DNA of 30,058 nt, taken from the NCBI GenBank assembly GCA_002087915.1, contig LWDP01000033.1:1-30058 (forward strand). The letters are read 5' to 3'. Positions 24,990-30,058 of the stretch are shown piece by piece. Under the pieces are notes generated by a model. That model had not been told where the DNA came from. It did no database searches and was given only the letters and a program-made list of their open reading frames with translations. Origin of the DNA: Enterospora canceri. Lineage: Eukaryota; Microsporidia; Enterocytozoonidae. The position numbers were made by a program, and so were the translations under genes. Every line of letters begins with the position of its first letter. Positions within the stretch are counted from its first letter, which is position 1.

Positions 24990-25940
24990 TTATGGTGTAA
25001 CTACTTGGGGGTTATTGTTCTCTTTCTTACGCCTTATGCATCTGCATATCATGTATACAATAAGCATGAGAATTACAAATCGTGCAATTACCACACCCCA
25101 GTTAACTGATTTCTTTTCTTCCGGTTTCATACTCCTTTTCCTGGGTTTTATTCTAGTTGTTCTAGATGGTTTTGTAGGAGTAGTTGGCTTTGTTGAAGTA
25201 GGTGGCTTACATACTGGCACATAAATAAAATCCAATGCGTTATTGAGCATAGTGAATACGTTTGTTGTCTTTGTGAACTCCATTATCACACTCTTTTGCT
25301 CAACATCATCATCTTTAAATGTGAGGTACATAGTTATGTTCCCATACTTGTTGATCATATCATCATACGCCTTTTGCAGAAGCTCTTTAATATTCCAGAA
25401 CGGTGCCATTTTTGAATTAAAATCGAAGATTGCATCTATTCTATTCTTCCTTGTCAAATCGAAGAAGTCGTTTGGCGTGGCTTTGATGAATTGGTAGATT
25501 TGATACCAAATGTGCGTTGGTAGGTTGTCATAGTGACTACTCCATTTATCCTTTTCCATTTTCCCCATTGCTGCCTTCCTTAGAGCATCAATCTGATCTT
25601 TTTTGACATTCGTTAAGTACGCCCTTACCTCCTTATTTTGACCAGGATCAATTTTTCTATCAAATAATTCAGTTATTCCTGCTTTAAGGACAGTATTGGG
25701 GTTAGAGTTGCGTGCCAAGATATCATAAGTAGTTACATCAGGGCTATTTTTATCAGACCAATGTACTTTCAAATCACTGATCTGTACATCTTCGATCTCC
25801 TTGTCTACAAGTAATATAGTCTTAAGACTGCCCAATTTCATGTTGCAAACTGGAGCTTTATTCTTATCATAGGCTGTTTCAATTAATTCCGATTTTATGA
25901 TCTCCAATAAGGAGATGAGTGAAGAAAAATTGAAAGACAT
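24990..25940 (-). CDS. Single-pass membrane protein, tandem paralogue 1
   Basis: With the start at 25940 (TTACCC directly before ATG) the protein has 316 residues: outer domain (1-240), a Pro/Thr/Lys-rich stalk (244-278), a membrane span (about 283-299) and a basic tail. It aligns nearly without gaps to the gene at 26321-27274: LKVHW/LEVHW (57-61), R-A-Y-L-T-N/A-A-F-L-T-N (106-111), KAA (122-124), WYQIY (145-149), then FW-x4-LL/YW-x4-IL and a strand YLTFKDD/YFTFRND. The function is unknown. The pair is probably a lineage-specific surface or endomembrane family. The N-terminus is only weakly hydrophobic for a signal. Confidence 0.7.
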   Translation of the reverse strand: MSFNFSSLISLLEIIKSELIETAYDKNKAPVCNMKLGSLKTILLVDKEIEDVQISDLKVHWSDKNSPDVTTYDILARNSNPNTVLKAGITELFDRKIDPGQNKEVRAYLTNVKKDQIDALRKAAMGKMEKDKWSSHYDNLPTHIWYQIYQFIKATPNDFFDLTRKNRIDAIFDFNSKMAPFWNIKELLQKAYDDMINKYGNITMYLTFKDDDVEQKSVIMEFTKTTNVFTMLNNALDFIYVPVCKPPTSTKPTTPTKPSRTTRIKPRKRSMKPEEKKSVNWGVVIARFVILMLIVYMICRCIRRKKENNNPQVVTP

Positions 25941-26320
25941 GGGTAATAAAAACATGCTCATATTACACAAATTTGATCAAAAATTTAGATTAAAAATAAG
26001 TATTGTGGACAATCAGGTTATTGCTAAAATACACACTATAAAGTTCAATGACTCCGTATAGCCAGACATGCAAGTTTATGAAACAGATTACCCTCCCATG
26101 TTCTTATTCAATAAGTCCAATGCCCTAATGAGAATATAGGAAGTCGGCAATTCTTCAACTTGCCCATCAGTGTCAATAACTTTATTCATCTCTGATACAT
26201 CTACCATCTTCTTTAACTGAAGTAAAAACATGTATTAAACAGTTATTATCACCCCTGGTTTTGGAGGGAAACCTTTTTCGATCAGGTTTCACTATCATAG
26301 AGATATTTATCAACAATTTA
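25941..26320. other. Gap between the tandem paralogues
   Basis: 380 AT-rich bases. It holds a 16-base exact inverted match (26002-26017) to the end of the 233-bp repeat copy B. A 61-codon minus-strand frame here overlaps the next gene and lacks a start motif. Nothing else was seen. Confidence 0.45.
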
Positions 26321-27274
26321 TCATATTTCATCAGTTTCATCCATTTCATGCACCTTAATACATCCAATTAACAGGTAATATATGGCACATGCTCCTCCAA
26401 TCAACATTGCCATTATAATTATAAATAGAATCGCTCCAGCCACTACGTTACTCTTTTCATCTGATTTCTTTGCTGTTTCATCATCTACTTTATCATCTGT
26501 CTTATTTGATGATATTTGTGATGTTTTGATGAATAAACCACCACCTATTTTGAATATTGGTTTTATGATTTCTTCAATAGTTTCATCTGTGATAATAACA
26601 GTGTCATTTCTACAACAGAATTCCAATATCCTTGTTTTATAATCACCTGTATCATTCCTGAATGTGAAATATGCCTGAAAACCATCATCTATTCCACTTT
26701 TGCATACTTCCATGAGAATATCTCTGGTATCCCAATATGATGGCTGATCTCTAGCCATTCGTAATATTTCATCTCTTATTGCCTGTATTGTGGTACAACA
26801 GATGTTTAAATCTGCATTCTTAATGTAATTGTATATTTGGTACCAGAGATATCCAGGCATTACATCAGTTAAATCACCTTTTTGTTTTTGAATTCTTTGC
26901 AATGCTGCCTTCTTCAGTCTATTGAAGTCTCCCGTATTCTTATTTGTCAGAAACGCAGCTACTTCTTTGAATGCTATTTGATCAGAATTCTTCTGTATGA
27001 CATATTCTAGTGTTCTACTGAATACGATTATTGATTTGCGAATCATAGCGTGTACATTGTAACTTGATTCATTCTTGCTGCCTTTTTTAGACCAGTGAAC
27101 TTCAAGTTTTCTCATTGTTGAATCACCTATTTTTGTGTCTTCAAGAACTAACCAGTTAAAACACGTTCTTTTTATATTATAGAACGTGGATAGATCATTC
27201 TGATACTTCTCCTCCAGTATTGTGGCAGCAAACACAATAAATAGGTGGATACTTGAATTTTTTGCACAAAGCAT
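26321..27274 (-). CDS. Single-pass membrane protein, tandem paralogue 2
   Basis: ATG 27274 has GCCCT directly before it; this start gives 317 residues against 316 in paralogue 1 and puts shared motifs at the same positions (VHW 59-61, LTN 109-111, WYQIY 144-148). An upstream extension to a GTG is rejected. The N-terminus SSIHLFIVFAATIL is a fair signal peptide, and the membrane span near residue 280-303 contains GAILFIIIMAMLIGGACAIY. The linker before it is Lys/Asp/Ser-rich instead of Pro/Thr-rich. The tail ends EMDETDEI. Tandem duplication with strong divergence suggests an old event or fast change, as in host-interacting proteins. Function unknown. Confidence 0.7.
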   Translation of the reverse strand: MLCAKNSSIHLFIVFAATILEEKYQNDLSTFYNIKRTCFNWLVLEDTKIGDSTMRKLEVHWSKKGSKNESSYNVHAMIRKSIIVFSRTLEYVIQKNSDQIAFKEVAAFLTNKNTGDFNRLKKAALQRIQKQKGDLTDVMPGYLWYQIYNYIKNADLNICCTTIQAIRDEILRMARDQPSYWDTRDILMEVCKSGIDDGFQAYFTFRNDTGDYKTRILEFCCRNDTVIITDETIEEIIKPIFKIGGGLFIKTSQISSNKTDDKVDDETAKKSDEKSNVVAGAILFIIIMAMLIGGACAIYYLLIGCIKVHEMDETDEI

Positions 27275-27410
27275 AGGGCTACCACCATAATTAAAATCAC
27301 TAACGGAATCTATGAAGTAAAAGGTGTTGTAATCCACTCGTATACTTCAATATATGCCTTTATATCAGCAGATAGCTCAATAAATCAATTGTATTTCAAG
27401 TACCCTATTT

Positions 27411-28688
27411 ATGCAGAAAACAAACATAGAGGAATACGACTACGTGATACTGGGAACTGGGCTATCTGAGTCAATTATATCGATGTTAATAGCAGAGAAA
27501 AGAAAGAAGGTGCTGGTAGTAGACAGATTTCAGTGCTATGGTTCTGAGTTTGCTACACTATCGTATGTGGAGTTATTGGAGCATTTTGGAATAAAAAGCA
27601 ATGAAGTGGATCTGGTAACAAAAACAAGGGAATTTAACATAGATTTAACACCAAAACTGCTAATGAATGAATCAGACTTAAAGAACCTGATAGTGGAAAA
27701 GGAGATACATAAAATAGTGGGATTTTCAGCAGTAGTCGGATCATACTTATACAACAGTAAGTTGCATGTAATTCCAAGAAATGAAGCACAATCGATGCAA
27801 TGTAGTGCAATTGGATTTATTCAGAAGACAAAGGTGGCACGCTTCTTCTACAACTTAAGACACGTAGCAAAAAGAGGATACGTTTATAAGAAGAGGATGA
27901 TAGACGAATTCAACATGTTTGGCCTAGACAAGCTTGCAGTAGATTTCATAGGACACGGGATAGCAATGGAGGTCGATAACGAGTATCTGAAGAAATGTCC
28001 TAAAATAACGTATAACAAAATATTGCGTTATGTACAGTCAATTGTGTCGTACGATAACTCAGAAAGTCCATTCATTTATCCACATTACGGTCTGAGTGAC
28101 ATCTGTCAGGCATTTGTGAGAAAAGCTGCTTGTAATGGAGCTGAATTCATGATCAATACTAAAATTATGTGCATAAACACCCAGAACAACACAATCAACT
28201 TGATTGATCCAGATGGAAATGGCCATGAAATCAAATACGGCAAAATGGTAGCAGATCCATCATATTTCACACTAGACATCCTAGATTGCTGCAAATCTGT
28301 TGTATCCAAACGTATAATCAGGTGCATCATGATTCTTAAAAAGAACAAGAAGTATCTGGGATCCAGAAACATCACATTTCTACATAGCAGCCTTAATAGA
28401 AGCAATGACGTGTTTGTTGTTGTATTGGACAGCAAAACTAGGGCATGTCCACCTGAATACGAAATTGGAATTCTTTCTACTGTTCAGGAAACAGATAACC
28501 CTGAAGCAGAAATAGCACCAATATTATCCAAATTCGACACAATCAAACATTTTATCGAAATCAGAAATGTCTACGCTAATGATGACACTGAGAGTGTCAT
28601 ATTCACAACAGGAGTCAATGAGAACCCTATGATGGATGAAATCTATGACGATGTTCAAACTGTCCTAAAGAAGTTGGACATAAATTAG
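27411..28688 (+). CDS. GDI1: Rab GDP dissociation inhibitor (GDI)
   Basis: GDI removes GDP-bound Rab proteins from membranes and returns them for the next round of vesicle traffic. The family signature is at the N-terminus, YDYVILGTGLSESIIS (9-24), with GxGLxE. VLVVDRFQCYGSE follows; family members have a DRNxYYG block here. VGFSAVVGS and PFIYPHYGLSDICQAFVRKA are also GDI/REP features. The length (425) is near the usual 440-450. Full-length fit and lack of REP insertions favour GDI over Rab escort protein. The start follows TACCCTATTT. The GPN1-like gene begins 19 bases after its stop, on the same strand. Confidence 0.9.
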   Translation: MQKTNIEEYDYVILGTGLSESIISMLIAEKRKKVLVVDRFQCYGSEFATLSYVELLEHFGIKSNEVDLVTKTREFNIDLTPKLLMNESDLKNLIVEKEIHKIVGFSAVVGSYLYNSKLHVIPRNEAQSMQCSAIGFIQKTKVARFFYNLRHVAKRGYVYKKRMIDEFNMFGLDKLAVDFIGHGIAMEVDNEYLKKCPKITYNKILRYVQSIVSYDNSESPFIYPHYGLSDICQAFVRKAACNGAEFMINTKIMCINTQNNTINLIDPDGNGHEIKYGKMVADPSYFTLDILDCCKSVVSKRIIRCIMILKKNKKYLGSRNITFLHSSLNRSNDVFVVVLDSKTRACPPEYEIGILSTVQETDNPEAEIAPILSKFDTIKHFIEIRNVYANDDTESVIFTTGVNENPMMDEIYDDVQTVLKKLDIN

Positions 28689-28707
28689 GCAATTTTTGTT
28701 CCTGCCC

Positions 28708-29421
28708 ATGGAAAACAAAAAGACGTTTGTTGTAGTCGGAATGGCTGGATGTGGGAAGACAACCTTTGTTCAGAGACTCACCAGCTGGATTATGCAACAT
28801 GAATCCAAAGAGCAGGCTAATCCAATCAAATCAATTGAACTAGTCAACTTGGATCCAGCAGTACTCAATACCAAAGTGCCGCCTACTATTGACATTCGAG
28901 ACTACGTTGATTACAAAGACATTCTCATTCAGAACAATCTTGGATCAAATGGTGCCATTTCTGCCTGTTTAAACCTCTTCATGTTAAAAGGCATCAAATT
29001 GGACACCAAGAAATACACCATCATAGACACCCCTGGTCAAATTGAGTCATTCATTTATTCAGCACCAGGCGATATTGTCTTCAGCTCACTCACATCCCAA
29101 CTTACCATTCTCTTTCTCATTGATCTCTCCGTCGATAGCCTCTATTCAGTTGTATCAAATCTGATTTTTGCTGGATCACTTGCTTCCAAATATAACACTA
29201 TCATTGTATTCACCAAAAATGACGAATCAAAAATCCACGCCATTTCAGACTTGTTTGATTACGATAAGATGCGCAATGTAACTGCAACTGACGATCTCAG
29301 TGAAATTGGAACCCTTGTGACTTATTTTGAGGAGTTCTATAAAGACATTGAGTACGTCTCAATTAGTTCAGTTACTGGTGATGGAAAACACGAACTAATC
29401 AAGAAGTTGAAGTTGTTTTGA
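28708..29421 (+). CDS. GPN-loop GTPase, GPN1/Npa3-like, with GSN in place of GPN
   Basis: GPN1/Npa3 helps assemble and import RNA polymerase II. Walker A is GMAGCGKTT (11-19), followed by ELVNLDPAV (44-52), IDIRDYVDYKD (61-71), the GPN-loop region NLGSNGAISACLNLF (77-91), DTPGQIE (107-113) and TKND (169-172) in the base-binding role. The spacing and DTPGQIE match GPN1. The name-giving Gly-Pro-Asn is Gly-Ser-Asn (79-81). The C-terminal tail of yeast Npa3 is absent (237 residues versus 385). CCC directly precedes the ATG. GPN2 or GPN3 is less likely. Confidence 0.85.
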   Translation: MENKKTFVVVGMAGCGKTTFVQRLTSWIMQHESKEQANPIKSIELVNLDPAVLNTKVPPTIDIRDYVDYKDILIQNNLGSNGAISACLNLFMLKGIKLDTKKYTIIDTPGQIESFIYSAPGDIVFSSLTSQLTILFLIDLSVDSLYSVVSNLIFAGSLASKYNTIIVFTKNDESKIHAISDLFDYDKMRNVTATDDLSEIGTLVTYFEEFYKDIEYVSISSVTGDGKHELIKKLKLF

Positions 29422-29449
29422 GATAGATCAATCTAATACTGTTTATATT

Positions 29450-30058
29450 CTACTCATCCAAATATACTCTCCTATACAGTTTCATTGCTATTTCATCACC
29501 GTGTCTAATCTGATCATCAAATTGAGCCTTAAACAGTCCCTTTGTTCCCAATGCTCTCTTTATTATCCCCTTATTTCCATTCTTGGACACCAGTCGTATT
29601 CTCCTGAAGTATTTCACCTGCTCTGCGTTACAAAACATCCCCTTTACAACCACGTGGTCCTTGAATATTTTCATGGGATACCCCACCAGTCTCTTTTCAT
29701 TTAAAAACACCCTGTTTTCTAGAAAGCAGTCAAATAGCACCCTGAACCTGTTTTCATCTGAAACAACCATACACGCCCTATTGAAGAGTGTTACTGGTCC
29801 AATGAAACTCACAATGCCACTTTGTTGCCCACTGACAACCTTTTGTGCTCCCTTTCTTCCTTCTCCAGTTGTTATGCATTTTGTGCTGAATATTCGTATT
29901 CCATTATCCACTGTCATTTCACTGCATTTTATTCGCATATCACTGTATAAATAATTTAGCATTGTGGATTCTGTCTCATATTCATATAGATTGAATGCTA
30001 TTATTCTATTGAAATCCACTTTCTTGTTGATCTTGATTTCAACAAGCTGATTGTCTTC
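29450..30058 (-). CDS. TSR1: Ribosome biogenesis protein Tsr1, C-terminal part (start outside window)
   Basis: The frame is open to the window edge, so the N-terminal GTPase-like part is missing. The visible 202 residues match the Tsr1/Bms1 C-terminal domain: FNLYEYETESTMLNYLYSD, VSFIGPVTLFNRACMVV, KRLVGYPMKIFKDHVVVKG, MFCNAEQVKYFRRIRL, NGNKGIIKRALGTKGLFKAQF and the end MKLYRRVYLDE. The block VGYPMKIFKDHVVVKGMF fits Tsr1 (GYPFKIHKRSAVVRYMF) better than Bms1. Tsr1 acts in maturation of the 40S subunit. It converges with the GPN1-like gene, 28 bases between stops. Confidence 0.82.
   Translation of the reverse strand, partial: EDNQLVEIKINKKVDFNRIIAFNLYEYETESTMLNYLYSDMRIKCSEMTVDNGIRIFSTKCITTGEGRKGAQKVVSGQQSGIVSFIGPVTLFNRACMVVSDENRFRVLFDCFLENRVFLNEKRLVGYPMKIFKDHVVVKGMFCNAEQVKYFRRIRLVSKNGNKGIIKRALGTKGLFKAQFDDQIRHGDEIAMKLYRRVYLDE

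Noticed and set aside
26002..26017. Third copy of the 233-bp repeat
   Set aside because: Only 16 bases match and flanks differ; such a match could be chance in AT-rich DNA.
26182..26367. 61-codon minus-strand frame
   Set aside because: It overlaps the 3' end of paralogue 2 in another frame and lacks a start motif.
27275..27337. N-terminal extension of paralogue 2 to a GTG
   Set aside because: GTG start is unlikely, and ATG 27274 has GCCCT before it, a signal peptide, and puts motifs in register with paralogue 1.
1..30058. CRISPR array, rRNA or tRNA genes, bacterial operons
   Set aside because: No regular short repeats with spacers, no recognisable rRNA blocks or tRNA arms; gene content is eukaryotic.

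Overview
This window looks like a microsporidian nuclear genome, from the larger, repeat-bearing end of that group (Trachipleistophora/Vavraia-like, Pleistophoridae). I infer this from gene style only; no search was run. The support is: short eukaryotic housekeeping proteins in compact gene order, gaps often of 9-150 bp, a CCC or CCCC motif 0-12 bases before nearly every start codon (a known microsporidian start signal), a mitosomal-type ferredoxin, and an MFS carrier of a type linked to purine import.

Layout. 1-5.9 kb: dense housekeeping genes: Spc24-like (partial), RNase P subunit Rpp29/Pop4, TAF12-like, RFC1 (broken by a one-base frame change), an MFS carrier and NMD3. 6-10.1 kb: accessory genes: a secreted Cys-rich protein with a likely 58-base intron, an unknown protein, a possible PH+PB1 protein, and a membrane-anchored kinase-like protein whose assembly holds an exact 185-base duplication around an N. 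8.3-8.7 kb and 10.1-13.8 kb form a repeat island: a decayed Tc1/mariner element with inverted and direct repeats (IR/DR) at its ends, two copies of a 233-bp repeat, and a repeated promoter plus 5' coding segment attached to a decayed gene.

13.8-23.8 kb: mostly housekeeping again: a small secreted protein with a probable frame error, a RuvB-like protein that has lost its ATPase motifs, a RhoGAP-like protein, an L-type lectin cargo receptor, a CDK7/Kin28-like kinase, eL30, Ste24 protease, an Mrc1/claspin-like protein, ferredoxin, a Hrd3/Sel1-like protein and Pfs2. 23.8-27.3 kb: three single-pass membrane proteins of unknown role, two of them tandem paralogues. 27.4-30.06 kb: Rab GDI, a GPN1-like GTPase with GSN in place of GPN, and the C-terminus of Tsr1.

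Together the recognised genes cover replication and checkpoint, transcription initiation and 3' processing, ribosome biogenesis and export, secretory traffic and ERAD. No tRNA, rRNA or CRISPR array was seen. The freshest points are the Tc1 IR/DR relic, the promoter-carrying repeat, the candidate intron that adds a membrane anchor, the pseudo-RuvB protein, and a 13-bp two-way promoter built on one GGGCCC palindrome.
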